Origin: Lasiodiplodia sp. COLG20
Lineage: Eukaryota; Ascomycota; Dothideomycetes; Botryosphaeriales; Botryosphaeriaceae
Assembly: GCA_009801085.1 (NCBI GenBank)
Contig: VNWV01000005.1
Location: 248,001-312,000 of the forward strand
Length of the DNA: 64,000 bases
Reading direction: 5' to 3'
Positions 32,948 through 43,832 of the stretch are shown here, one piece after another. Positions within the stretch are counted from its first letter, which is position 1, and every line of letters begins with the position of its first letter. Both the position numbers and the translations under genes were made by a program. Below the pieces are notes generated by a model. The model did no database searches. It worked only from the letters and a program-made list of their open reading frames with translations, and was not told the origin of the DNA.

Positions 32948-33497
32948 TTCGGGCGAAGGGATGTCAATTGAAGAGTAGAGAAGAGAGAGTGTTGGGAAGG
33001 AAGCCAAGGATTGGACTAGCTCTTATATACTCCCAATCCTGCAGAATGGAAATTTCGTGAGACAAAAGCTGAGCGGTGATCTGGCTCCGCGGTGACACAG
33101 CATTCTCGGGGAATGTGGCCCGAGGGGCAGCTGCTTCCGACGACAGCAAATCGGGGGTGACGTGGATGCATCGCGGGGCAGGAAATGCGGAGAGAGCGAC
33201 GCATGATTGTGGTTGCCGCTTACAATGACAACGCGCCTATATATAGCGGCCATGACAAATCTCAGAGATCGTGGGGAAGGAAGGTGGGCCGAGACCTCCG
33301 CTTCCCTGCCCCGCGTCCCCACTACTCGCCATCCTTCGGCGAGACACGGCCCGCCGCCAGCAGTGTTTGCCTCGCCCTCGCACCCTGGCGCCCCAGAAGT
33401 CTTACCCGCCGTAGGGCGTCATATCGCCGCCTGCTCGTCGGAAAGCCTTTCACTGCTCCACCGGGCCATCTCCTGCGACTCAGAAATCACCCCCAAC
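32948..33497. promoter_or_regulatory. Bidirectional promoter, flavin monooxygenase / Zn2Cys6 regulator
   Basis: The 550-base spacer has a TATA box for each direction: TATATAA on the minus strand (33029-33023), 76 bases before the monooxygenase ATG, and TATATATA at 33238-33245, some 250 bases before the regulator ATG. CCGCGG and several CGG/CCG triplets of the kind bound by Zn2Cys6 proteins lie between. Good TATA boxes suggest inducible expression; control of the pair by the adjacent regulator is inference. Confidence 0.6.
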
Positions 33498-35673
33498 ATG
33501 GAAGAATCCCGCCGCCTCAGCAAGACAGTGTACGTTCCCCCTTCTGCCGACTGTCCGTAATCAACTGCTAAGCTATTGGTAGCTGTATAGTGTGCCGGAC
33601 GCGCAAGCAGAAGTGTGATCGCCGCCTCCCTTCCTGCAACTTCTGCACCCAAAGCAATCTGGAATGTCGCTGGGTCACGGCAAAGCAGCCTGGCCTTCGC
33701 GCCGGCTATGTTTCGGAGCTGGAAAAAAGGCTCTGTGGGTCTTGTCGCCCTGCCAGTCCAGCATAAGGCTGATAATCTCTAGCCGTTCTTGAGAGAGAAG
33801 TTCGCAATCTCAAAACTCAGCAACCCCCACCGCCGTCCTCTTCAGATTCCGGCAACGCCAGCGCCGCCTCCTCGAGTGAAAGCCCGCGTTTTTCGCCAAG
33901 CCAATCTCCTACCCCGCCTAGCTCACACTCATTCGACCCTCTTAGCCCTCCAGTCCTCAATGAGCTATGCAACTTGTGGTTTCGCGATTACCATCCTTGG
34001 TTTTCAATCCTGCATCAGCCCTCCGTTTTGGATATCTTACAGACCAATGTCCCCCCATCCGATTCCCACTTGAATATTGTTTTCAAGGCTATCGCCGCTG
34101 TGACTATTGCACATTCCTCATTCTCCGGAGCTCCATCTCTTGACGAAAGACAACGCATCTGCAAATCTCTACGCAATGAAGTTGTCATGGAAGCAATGGG
34201 CACTTTGTCCTTGAAATGCCTTCAGTCCATCCTGATCATCACCCTCCTTGATTCAGCTGCCGGCAAGCTGACGGATTACTGGAACCTCATAGCTCTTTGC
34301 AAGCGAATATCCACACTCCTAGGCCTCCGGGATCTCGTGGTTAACAAATGCTCCAACTTCAACCAACTTTCCACTCTTCCGCCGCGCATGCTACCACTGC
34401 CCAGTACTTTGGTATCGCAAGAGGAGAATGTCCGCGCATACTGGATGACCGAAGTCCTGGACTCCTCTTCCACTCTTGGTGTAGCTTGGAACCTTGGCTT
34501 ACCTCAACCCATTGAAAACGCATTATTACCCTGTAATAATGCTGTGTGGTCTTTTTCCGAGGCAGCCATGGGTATATGGTCGCTTGATGACCTCGAGTTC
34601 TCCTCATCCTTTTCTCTTTACGTCAGTCTCTTCACAAACGAGCTTTGGCATGTCCACAACTTCCTACAGCAATCGTACGACATGAGATCAGCAGAAGACC
34701 GTCCAAAGGCACAATCAGACTGCGAAGCGGTGGATACTCGGCTCCTACAGTGGCAGGCAGGCTCCGGCGCTCTTGCATTTACGTCCGGCAATACCCTCAC
34801 CCCTTTTGACCCCAACATCCTCATGACCCGATGCATGTTCAATGCGTAAGTGATATCCCACAAGCGAATGGTGTACCCTTAATCTAACCTCAGGCAAAGT
34901 GCAATTATTCTCATACACCAACGACTCACCATTCCGCCACACGGTCTCGATCACCTCTTCGAACCGTGGTACCACGCCATTCAACGCTGCCTTGAAAGCT
35001 GCGACGACATCACCGCAGCTGTGCGCTCAGTGGACGATGTTGATATCGAGACCACGAATCCGCAGCTTAGCTTCTGCATCTTCGTCGCAGCGCGATTCCT
35101 CCTCGGTATGATTAGCAATCAGAATCGTCTAAGGCATTCTCGAGAACTGACGCATTTATTCGGAATAGTTCACGCAAAACACTTCAACCTCGAAACCCCC
35201 CGAAACCTCGATCTCCTAGTCTATGCCCTCAAGGTCTCGGGTCAACGCTGGCCTGTATCTCGTACGTCTCTCCCCGTTAAGTATCCATTCGTATACTGAC
35301 ACCCAGGACAGACCGACGTGAAAAGGTCATCCGCACCGCCCTCTCGGAACACAAGATCCCGCTCTCGATCAGCTCGCTACCCTCCCAATTCTTCGATCTG
35401 CAGTACTCGGCCCTGGACATTGATGACGCGTTGCACCTCTGGGCGCAGCGGTTGCAGCCGTGGGTGCATCTGCTGCACGCCAACCCGGAGAAAGCAGCGG
35501 CACCGGGGGTCTGTAACAGCATCGGCCCCGTCGCTATTCAGTCTACCGCTCCTGCTTCTTCTGCCGCGCCGGCGACCGTTGCCGCTCGAAAAGGGGATCT
35601 CGGAGGACTTTTAGATGGAGCAGAATTTGACTTCCAAGATCTGTCGACACCTGCTGTGTTGCTAGAAACTTGA
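33498..35673 (+). CDS. Zn2Cys6 fungal transcription factor
   Basis: Six exons: 33498-33529, 33583-33734, 33783-34845, 34894-35105, 35169-35261 and 35312-35673; 637 residues. The binuclear zinc cluster is CIVCRTRKQKCDRR followed by LPSCNFCTQSNLECRW, six cysteines with normal spacing, starting at residue 12. A short leucine-zipper-like linker (LEKRL, VLEREVRNL) and a Ser/Pro-rich stretch precede the fungal-specific transcription factor domain (LCNLWFRDYHPWFSILHQP through NLDLLVYALKVSGQRWPV and ISSLPSQFFDLQYSALDIDD). Intron 4 (35106-35168, 63 bases) is a multiple of three without an in-frame stop, so its retention would add 21 residues; a CTGAC branch site and family continuity favour splicing. 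Its divergent partner, the flavin monooxygenase, is the obvious candidate target. Confidence 0.88.
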
Positions 35674-36004
35674 AGGACAAGAAAGAAATAGATGATGCAT
35701 GCAGGGAGTTGCAAAAGATTCTACAGAGTGTTCAAAATCGTACAGGCTCGTTTGGTAGGGGGAGTTAAAGCACATCCGGACCGGAAAATTGACTTCAGAG
35801 TAGTACAAAACGATGGGACAGCGGTTCCACCCACGTAAGTAGAGAGTGTAATGGCTCGTAAGACATGGTTTCGATGGGTAAACTTTCTTCTTCTGAAACT
35901 ACATTGTACATACAGCTTTCGGATCCTGCAAGCTCGCAATTGTACAGAAAACGTCATGTCATTTCATGTCATCTTTTTCAATCTCGAAAAGTATCCCCCC
36001 GCTT
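35674..36004. other. Convergent spacer between the regulator and the dehydrogenase
   Basis: 331 bases between two 3' ends; nothing besides the presumed 3' UTRs is seen. Confidence 0.5.
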
Positions 36005-37186
36005 TCAATCCTGCACGCCCCTGATCAAATTCTTGATCCCCTCCCCGCGGCCCGTCCTCTCCCACGCCTCGCTCGCCTGCTCGAAGGGCACCTCTGAGCT
36101 GATGAGCGGCTTGACCGAGACCTTGCCCTCGCGCATGAGCTGCAGCGCCAGCTCAAAATCGCCGGCGCCGTAGCGGAAGCAGCCCTTGACGGTCAACTCC
36201 TTCTCGCTCATGCGCACCACAGGAAACGACGTCCTCGCCTTACCCAGGCCAGCCTGCACGAGCGTGCCGCCCGACTTGAGCACGTGGATGCCCGTCTGGA
36301 TGCACGGCTCCGCGCCCGTCGCCTCGATCACGACGTCCGCCCCATCGCCGAGGTCGTGCTCGTCGACCATGCGCGCCGCGGTCGCCTGGCTGACGTCGTC
36401 GAGGTCGACACCCTCCTCCGGCTTCGCGGTAGGGGGTATGAACGTCCGCACGCCCGGCACGAAGCCCTGCGCGAACGCCAGCTTCCGCTCCAGCACGTCG
36501 ACGACGACGACCTTGGCCGCGCCGAACGCGCGCGCGACGGCCGCGCAGAACAGCCCGATCGTCCCGCTGCCCATGACGACGACCTGCTGCCCGGACCGCA
36601 CGTCCGCCAGGCGATTCGCATGGACGGCCACAGCCAGCGGCTCGACCAGCACCGCCTCATCCAGCCCCACGCCCTCCCCCAACTTGTAGCAGAAATCCTC
36701 GGGGATCCGGAAGTACTTGCACAGCGTGCCGTGCGTCGCGATCTTTTCCACGCCGGCCGCGATGCCGCCGGGCGCCGCGGCGAAGCGCATCAGCTTGCAC
36801 AGGTTGTAGCGGCCCTCCTTGCAGGGCCGGCAGCGCCGGCACGGGTAGCCCGGCTCGATGGCGACGGTGTCGCCCGGGCGGAGCGAGGTGACGGAGGGCC
36901 CGACGGCGTGGATGGTGCCGGACGCTTCGTGGCCCATGACGATGGGGTTAGATGGCGACACTTTGCGCGACATGCCGCCGTGGTGCCAGAAGTGCACGTC
37001 GCTGCCGCAGCAGCCGACGTAGGCGATGCGCACGAGGACGTCGTGCGGGGAGGTGGGTTGTGGGATGGGTTGGTTTTCGGGGCGTAGGTCGTAGGGGTTG
37101 TAGAGGAGGAGGGAGGGGTTCTGGTGGTGCGGAGGGTGGGTTAGCTGGGTTGTGCTTTTTGGGTGGTGGGGTTTCAATTGCAGCAT
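36005..37186 (-). CDS. Zinc-dependent sorbitol/xylitol dehydrogenase (MDR family)
   Basis: Single exon, 393 residues, ATG at 37186. Catalytic zinc ligands fit Cys60 (GCCGSDVHFWHHGG), His86-Glu87 (MGHEASG) and Glu182 (VEPLAVAVHA). The four structural-zinc cysteines are Cys116, 119, 122 and 130 (PCRRCRPCKEGRYNLC). The Rossmann motif VMGSGTIGLF (206-211) ends in an acidic VVVDV, indicating NAD rather than NADP. The set matches fungal polyol dehydrogenases, which oxidise xylitol to xylulose or sorbitol to fructose in pentose and polyol catabolism (family knowledge). The N-terminus has about 20 extra residues rich in His and Pro. Six CreA-like sites upstream suggest carbon catabolite repression. 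Which polyol is preferred cannot be told. Confidence 0.9.
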   Translation of the reverse strand: MLQLKPHHPKSTTQLTHPPHHQNPSLLLYNPYDLRPENQPIPQPTSPHDVLVRIAYVGCCGSDVHFWHHGGMSRKVSPSNPIVMGHEASGTIHAVGPSVTSLRPGDTVAIEPGYPCRRCRPCKEGRYNLCKLMRFAAAPGGIAAGVEKIATHGTLCKYFRIPEDFCYKLGEGVGLDEAVLVEPLAVAVHANRLADVRSGQQVVVMGSGTIGLFCAAVARAFGAAKVVVVDVLERKLAFAQGFVPGVRTFIPPTAKPEEGVDLDDVSQATAARMVDEHDLGDGADVVIEATGAEPCIQTGIHVLKSGGTLVQAGLGKARTSFPVVRMSEKELTVKGCFRYGAGDFELALQLMREGKVSVKPLISSEVPFEQASEAWERTGRGEGIKNLIRGVQD

Positions 37187-37496
37187 TGTGATCGGGAAAA
37201 GATGATGGAGAAGAATGGTCTGGTAGGAGGAAGAGCTTCAGACATACACACCTTCTCCGACTCCTCGGGCCAGACGCCGTTGCTACCCATGACGACGGTT
37301 GCGCGGTGGGTGTTTACCGAATTCCAGGGAACTCCAGTAATATTTTTCTCGGATGAGGGGCTCAATGCCTTTATTTGCGTCTATTTTTCTTTTGCCGGAA
37401 CGGTCAATGGCTGGCGGATTGCGTGCTCGACGGAATGGCCCGATAGCGAGATCACGACATCGTGGGCAGCGGCCGTTTGTTTATCTTTTATAGCTG

Positions 37497-37735
37497 GCGG
37501 GGGAATCACAGCCTCAAAAAATCCCCGGAGCTGTCCTGGCCGGGGCCAAGCTAGAATAATTGCGGGCCGTCGTGTTTCTGTCATCCGGGATGAGATGGCC
37601 CTGCAGCAGATGGCTCCCCCCCGCCGATCGTGCTGGCATGATTGGAATGCGGGCGGAGGAAAAGTAAACGTCAGCAAGCCGTCGACGTTTTGAGAGAGGG
37701 GCATGGTGGGGCAGGTCAGGCGAAAGATTGCGGGG
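37497..37735 (-). promoter_or_regulatory. Cluster of CreA/Mig1-like sites upstream of the polyol dehydrogenase
   Basis: Matches to SYGGRG occur at 37497-37502, 37523-37528 (reverse), 37540-37545, 37619-37624 (reverse), 37706-37711 and 37730-37735, that is 310-550 bases before the ATG. The motif is short, but six copies in 240 bases, some paired, fit glucose repression of a polyol gene. Confidence 0.45.
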
Positions 37736-37739
37736 GAGC

Positions 37740-39623
37740 GAAGACGGCTCCGGAGACCGGCCCATGTCGGCACCGGTGCCACCGGTGCACGAACGCTCTT
37801 TGATTGCTAGTGACAGCAGGTAATCGACGCATGGGAGAGTGTTTGGCGGTCCAATCAGACGTGCAGTGCGAATCATGCAGTCCTGTCTGGAGCCGTCGCC
37901 CACAAATTTCGTGTCTAGACCCCGGACGAGAGAAGTCCGAAGTGACATCTTCGGAGCACTGTGCTCCGGGCGGTGTCGACGATCTCCTCTATCACTAGTC
38001 GTGCCTGGCATGTCTATTTCCCTTCTCTTTTTTCGCTAATGGCAGACTCTTAACAACGATATGTTTAGTATATTATCTCTCAGAGCTTTTTCAAAGGAAC
38101 TCACCATATCCCGTATTCCGCATTAGGAAGCTTCCTTCTCAACAATAGAGCACAAGGAATTGGGCCAAGAACAATAAGAAAGATGGATCTTCTAGATGAT
38201 GATGTCTTGGGTGTGATGCGGAGAACATCCCCCAGAGCTTCGCCATGATCTCGTCTCGTGTCTATGAAAAACCTACGAATTCCCGGCTAGACAGTGAGGC
38301 CAGATATCTGAATGTACATTTGTGCTCTGAACTATACAAATGCATCCAGACGTACGCTTCAACTACCCACGTAAGTGGGGTAAATATCTCTAATTATAAA
38401 TGTCGGGGAAAGGTGAGATTCTTTTCCAGCGTCCAGTGAGGTTTAAATATTACCGTTACTTCCATCGTCATGCAGTGACATGTGCAATTCCAGACTCGCT
38501 ACTGCGCCTAATTATTGGGCGTCTTTCCCAGGGATGAATTTTCGATTGCTTCGCTCACTTCATTATTCGACAGTAAGGCAATAGGATAAGAATATCTGAT
38601 GAATTGTATAATCATCATTGCTTAATTATGGTGTTGGAGTTAACTTACAAAATCGAAATGTTTGATACTAAAAACGCTGAGCTACGAACCGAATTTGAAG
38701 TGCTTATGTGGCCACAAAAGTAAGAAGAATATTCCAGTATTTCGTTGGAAGTGATGACGCTGTTCTGTTCGCTTGGCTAGAAGGTGAAGTTGATGCATTA
38801 AGGAGTACTAGCCGAGCTTTATACACCCTTAAAACCCCGCTATCTTGTGCGTAAGATGCGTGTGTACGGGACTTACTGGCCTGTAGGCTATGATATTCTT
38901 TCCCCATAGATTGCAATTCGGCACTGCACTTTAAATCAACTATGGAGAAGACTAACGGGGAAGCTGACCAGGAAAGTACAAACAAGCGAATATACTGTTG
39001 GAGGAGCGTTGAAGCATGAGTTTCACTGCGGATTGGTGGAGTTTTAGACTGCGGAGGACAAAGAGAACTTTAAAAGAGGCTTTCTATGCAGTCCAGCTTT
39101 TGTCGATCACTTCGGACACCATTAATAGAATTAAACCAAGTCCAGCATCAAGTAGCCGTCAGTGTGCAGTGGCTCAGCATTGACCTGAGTTGATGATATG
39201 CATCATCATCCGTCATACGATCATCGTACAAGTTTCCCGCATTCGAGAGAACGCAGAGTAGGCTTTCCGAACGCACCGAAAGACACAGTCATCGTTGATC
39301 TGTTGTTGTGCAGCATCCACAAGTGTGTTGGACCTACTGGATTGTCGTGAAATCTAGGTTCTAAAGACACGGGTTGATAAAAGAAAGCCAGGACATTTAA
39401 ATAGTCAATTTTTAACATCCTCAGCCGACCAACTTCCTCCTGGCACACATGACCCCTGCCCCGACCGACAAAACAGGAGCCATCAAAGAGCACGTGTCAA
39501 AGAACAGCGGATTAGCCGACAACAGGGATTTACCCTGGGTTGATTTCATGATATTTACATTCGTTTAATACAGGTCATCCGTTCCAGGCGTTTCAAATTT
39601 CTTCCACACCGGTAGCCCCCCGT
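37740..39623. other. Long intergenic region, AT-rich from about 38040
   Basis: No gene is supported. From 38040 to about 39590 the sequence is AT-rich and reading frames are short. It resembles the 20-23 kb block and may be degraded repeat DNA, but no recognisable remnant protein was found. Confidence 0.45.
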
Positions 39624-40007
39624 TTAAACAACGGTGACGGGCTTGCTAGTGTCCAGCTCGTGGAAGCGGCGGAGGTCCATCTCCTTGTCCAGGAGGGGGA
39701 TGACGTAAGGGTCGAAGGTCTTCCAGTAGGGGTTCTCCAGGTGGTACTTCTGGCTCTGTTCGGAACGATTAGACACAATTCGCAAGGGGACACAACTTCC
39801 TGGTCTTGGGCAACGTACGCTCTCGTGCTCGTAGCGCTCGACGATGCACCACTTGCGGGGGTCCTTGTGGTCCTGCATGACGTGCCAGCCGATGGTCTCC
39901 TTGTCCTTGGAGTAGACTTGCGAGGCCTCAATCAGCTTGTTGCGAAGCTTCTCCTCGACCTCCTTGCCCTCCTTGGCGTAAAGGTGAACGACGATGGTGT
40001 AGACCAT
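39624..40007 (-). CDS. Small antibiotic-biosynthesis-monooxygenase-like (dimeric alpha/beta barrel) protein
   Basis: Two exons on the minus strand: 40007-39819 and 39755-39624; 106 residues. VYTIVVHLYAKEGKEVEEKL, then IEASQVYSKDKETIGWHVMQ, KDPRKWCIVERYEHES, a lysine-rich KYHLENPYWKTFDPYVIPLL and DLRRFHELDTSKPVTVV. The beta-alpha-beta pattern with a W.IVERYE strand and HLENPYWKTF helix fits ABM/stress-response barrel proteins, which bind or oxidise small molecules as dimers; no cofactor or substrate can be named. A donor-like AAG-GTAGGT on the minus strand near 40516 and an acceptor-like CACCAG near 40033 suggest an intron in the 5' leader. Confidence 0.75.
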   Translation of the reverse strand: MVYTIVVHLYAKEGKEVEEKLRNKLIEASQVYSKDKETIGWHVMQDHKDPRKWCIVERYEHESVRCPRPGSCVPLRIVSNRSEQSQKYHLENPYWKTFDPYVIPLLDKEMDLRRFHELDTSKPVTVV

Positions 40008-41269
40008 TTTTGCTGTGGTTGGTTTTGCTGGTGCGGATTATCGTTAGCTTCTGTTTACACAAAATGTCCGAGTAAGGTTCAATGCTTGGGCGTTTAGGAA
40101 CTCAAGAAAACAGCAGCCGCGAGATTGAACGCTTGGCAGTCCGGATGCGGAGAGGAAGGCCATTGAGCTCTCCTCGTTTTTAGAAAAGGCGATGGCAATG
40201 CTGGGGGAGCAGTCAATGCGCCGCTCTCGCAGCGGACAGCCCGGCACCTCCGGCCCTCAAAGAAAGCCGTGTAGTGAACCACATGCCCGCCCCTCACCCG
40301 TCCTTCCCTCTTCCTCCCGGGTCCAAGAGAGGGCGAGAAGAACAGTCCAAGCAGCGGCACTCAATGGCGTCTCCAAAGCTCGTGGTCTGATCTCACGTCC
40401 TACCCCTCCGCCGCTTCAAGGCAACCCAGAGACGCCGTGCGCCACTGAGCTCGCTCGCTCGCCACGATAGAAAAGAAACAGACACATTGACGAAAAATCC
40501 GAAAAGCCGAACCTACCTTGTGAAGTGATGGGAAAGATGGTGTGGATGAGCAGGACGAAGGAGGGGTAATGGAGGGGCAAGGCAAGCAATTAAAAGGGCT
40601 CGAGCTAACTAAGCTGTGAGCTAGTAGGCTTGCAAGACCCACAACTCGGGTTGCCCGGCCGCCGGCCTGCCTTCCCTCCTGTCCTCGTTGACCCGCAAAA
40701 AGTTCCCACTGGGGCTCTGACGTCGTTTGACTTTTGCTGTGTGTGTGGCCCAGCCAGCCCACTCAGCAACAAGAAGGTGAGGCGGCGCCGCCGCGGTTGC
40801 ACCGAGAGAGACTCCGCCGCCCTCACCACCTTCATCATACCATGACGTCTGATGTGGTCGCGCGTCCGATACAAAGACATGTCCAGGTCGATTGCCGGTC
40901 GGGAGGGGAGTATATAGCCATTTCGATTGCTTATATTCGTCTTTCACATGCCTATACTTGGAGAGCACCATGCACGGCGCCTCCGAACTCGCAACTACGA
41001 AAGGAAACAGCGTTGCGTAGAAAACGACTTTCCACCAAGCAACAGTCCTGACGCCTCCAGAGCAACCCGTAATGCTCGTCTATCAGCCAACTCGAATAGC
41101 CAGCCAACCAGTTGGAGACCAGCGCCTCTGATAAGGCGCCGAGAAGTGGACAAAGGAAAAGCGGTTTCTGCGCCTACGCCAGGGGCCAGAAACGTTCAAA
41201 AACCAGCCAATGGATCTCTGAAAAACACATCAAGAAGAGAAGACGAGCGAAAGAAATGGAAGAGATTGT
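40008..41269. other. Upstream region of the ABM-like gene
   Basis: The region holds a probable leader intron of the ABM-like gene (about 40516 to 40033) and its promoter. A plus-strand TATATA lies near 40912-40917, followed by a basic open frame from 40927 (147 codons, first codon TTG, first ATG 40948) that overlaps the candidate small gene in another frame. Coding status is undecided. Confidence 0.35.
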
Positions 41270-41608
41270 ATGAGAATCAAGGCTCTCTTTCCAGTCATCC
41301 CGAATGTAGCTCCCTTGGCTCACCGCGAACTTTTTCCTCGCAACGCTATGCAAGAAAAGCCTTTCCCTAACGATCCCCAGGACATGAAAAACAGTGATCC
41401 GGTAATAGATCAAGAACGCCCATCCAAATCCCTCTGCTCTTTTTAGACCGGATGCAAATACGAACCGAAAAATGAGCTTTTGGAATCCAGATTCGAATGG
41501 CAGCTAGAAAATGCAGCCATGTGCGAGAACTCCGCTGTCGAGACATCAACTGGAGAAAAAGGCCATCAAATCGTTACACACAATACCGCATCTACATCAT
41601 CGACATGA
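41270..41608 (+). CDS. Candidate small protein gene, antisense overlap with the ppt1 end
   Basis: ATG 41270 opens MRIKALFPVIPNVAPLAHRE, LFPRNAMQEKPFPNDPQDMK and NSDP. A GTAATA donor at 41402 and a TTTTTAG acceptor ending at 41446 would remove a 45-base intron and join TGCKYEPKNELLESRFEWQL, then ENAAMCENSAVETSTGEKGH, to a TGA at 41606-41608. The product is 97 residues, unrecognised, soluble and acidic toward its end. The composition looks coded, but the frame upstream is closed at 41219 and a longer gene joined from another frame (40948 on) is possible. Its end overlaps the ppt1 stop by 17 bases on the opposite strand. Treat as a hypothesis. Confidence 0.25.
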
Positions 41609-43251
41609 GGCCGTTGTGCGCGTACGCCATTGGCTTGATCGGCGGGTGCGGCACCGCCTCGAACTTGTGGAACTCGAGCTTGTACTCGGGGCCAACGTTG
41701 ATGTAAGCACCCTTGTTTTCCGTGCTGTCGCAGTACCTGGGTGCCGAGAAGACTATTGCCACCTGATTAGCATGGAGCAGCTTTCATGTAAAGATCACTT
41801 ACCAGTGATGCACTTTCCGTCGTGCTCGACTTCGTAACCCTCCATACGGACTTCGTGGCTTCTGATGACAGCCTCCAGACCGTTCTTCTCGCAGAACCTC
41901 TTCGTGACATCAGGACCGAACTGCAGGCCGACACCTCTCTTGCTGGGGCCACGACCTGGTGCAGGCTGAGGGTCTGTCCACAGCATCTCCATCATCAAGC
42001 CGCTCTGGCCAGGTTGCCTCTGCTTGTGCCTGTTCAACTTCCTCACGTCGTCCAAGCTGATATCGTCATTCGAGAACAGTCCGCCGTGCAGGACAAAGAA
42101 CTTCTTGCCAATGAGCGTCGCCAGCGGTAATGCGGAGAAAGACTCGGAGAAGATCTTGAAGACGCGCTCCGTGTACTTGGCGCGGCACTCGCCCTCGAAA
42201 CCGTACATGCGGTTCATGTCGTCCGTCTCGTGGTTGCCGCGGTTGAGGAAGAAGAGCTTGGGGTACAGCATCTTGTAGGCGTACAACGTGAGCGCAACTT
42301 CAGTCGACCACGATCCACGGTCGACGAAGTCGCCGTTGAAGAGATAGGCGTGCGTTTCCGACGGGAAGCCGTTGAGGCGGAATATCTCAAGAAGATCGAA
42401 GAATTGACCTGCAGCGCGGTTAGCCAATGCAGGAACAGAGTGGATTGTGCAACTTACCGTGAGTGTCACCGCAGACGGTGATCTTAGTGCCCTCAGGAAC
42501 GTCATACTCGACCATGGTGGGCTCGTTGTACACTAGCTCCTTCACGGCGATGATGATCTGGTAGACGTATTTCCTGTGGATCTTCTTGCCGTCCTTGAAC
42601 CGCTGGATCATGTCCTCAATGAATTCCTTGGTCATCTTCGCATCCTCCATCCTCGCGCCGTCGTAGCCATCTTCCACCACCATGTTGTCCAGGTCCAGGC
42701 CCTCGATAGCCGAGGGCGCATCCGAGACCTCAATAGCCTTGAGGAAGGCATCGCGCTTGACAATCTTCTCGCATTCGGTATGCTGCAGCTTTGCGTTCTT
42801 ATCGCCGGGGTTCTTCTTGACGACGATCTTCCAGTCGCGGAGCGCATCGTTGTGCTTCAAGATGGCCGTGTTGGCGACGGCGCGACGGTAGTAGGCCTGT
42901 CCAAGCCTTGTTCAGCAATGCATTCAAACAACACTTCCCTTGGTAGTATCCACGCACCTTGACATTGTTCGGGTCGATCTCGATCGCCTTGGTCGCGTCG
43001 GCAACAGCGAAACCGTATGCCTCAAGCTTAATGTTGGCCTGCACAGGGATCCGTCAGCTCCTTGTCGCGTGCGCAGTTGCTACAGGCGGGGTGAACAGGC
43101 ATACCTGGGCACGGTTGGTGTAGAACGAGGGCTCCTTGTCGTACACCTCAATGGCTTTGGTGTAGAAGTCGATGGCAGTGGGCCAGTCGTGCTCCTTGAA
43201 GGCCTTGTTGCCCTTCTCCTTGAGGGCAATGGCGTCTTCCTGAGCACCCAT
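41592..43251 (-). CDS. ppt1: Serine/threonine protein phosphatase 5 (Ppt1), TPR-containing
   Basis: Five exons on the minus strand: 43251-43105, 43038-42958, 42896-42458, 42408-41803 and 41752-41592; 477 residues, all phases closed. TPR helices occupy about residues 6-120 ([60 protein letters not shown]). The PPP-family metallophosphatase domain shows [59 protein letters not shown] and [17 protein letters not shown]; both metal sites are complete. The C-terminal helix ([11 protein letters not shown]) is short, as in fungal forms. Ppt1 binds Hsp90 through its TPRs and dephosphorylates it and client proteins (family knowledge). It is divergent from spt4, 581 bases apart. Confidence 0.96.
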
Positions 43252-43832
43252 GGTTGGCGGGCAGAGACAGTTACTGTTTCTATCACCGACTCGCCGCTGA
43301 CGCTCGGGGCGGGCGCCTAGCTAAGTAAGAGCACGCGTGGGGTGGAAGTCTAAAGGCGCAAGCAGATGCACGCGCAGTGGCGAAGCACGAAGGGAGGCGA
43401 GAGTGCGCGGGAGCTGGGCGCAGCCGGGCAGAATGCAACAGAGCTGAGGTAGAGGGCAAGCGGGTGGAGGAGGGCAAAAGAGAGAACTCGTCAAATTCGA
43501 GTAACGGGCTCTGGAATGCGATGACGGCGGCGGAAAGCACGAGAAGGCCGAGGCGCGGTCCGTGCAGCCCTCCCGCTTCCAATGCGCGGCTCCTCCGAGC
43601 TGCTGTGTCCCCCATTGTGCTCCGCCGCCGTCTCTTTTAACAACCAAACCACAAATCCTTTGAGCTCTCGCGCGCTCCTCTCCGGCCACCATCCCCGTAC
43701 TCGGCCCCAGAGCCACCACTTGCGCGCCTCAGCCGTTTTTCCCTATCGAATCGCCACGCGTCCCGCTGCGCAAACGCCAGCAGCAACCACCTACCAAATA
43801 CCCAACACCAAGAAAAGCTTCTCGCCACAGCC
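43252..43832. promoter_or_regulatory. Divergent promoter region ppt1 / spt4
   Basis: 581 bases between two starts. The ppt1 side is G-rich on the plus strand and the spt4 side C/T-rich, as expected of two outward leaders. No TATA box is evident; both genes are housekeeping. Confidence 0.45.

Noticed and set aside
3649..37186. A secondary-metabolite gene cluster built around the P450, flavin monooxygenase and Zn2Cys6 regulator
   Set aside because: No polyketide synthase, NRPS, terpene cyclase or prenyltransferase is present, and the P450 lies 27 kb away from the other two genes with housekeeping genes between.
37163..37693. 176-codon plus-strand frame upstream of the polyol dehydrogenase
   Set aside because: It overlaps the dehydrogenase start region in antisense and covers the promoter with CreA-like sites; no protein character.
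40948..41370. Basic open frame upstream of the candidate small gene
   Set aside because: It overlaps the candidate small gene in another frame and is Arg/Ser/Asn-rich with no conserved motif. It may be part of the same transcript, but cannot be joined convincingly.
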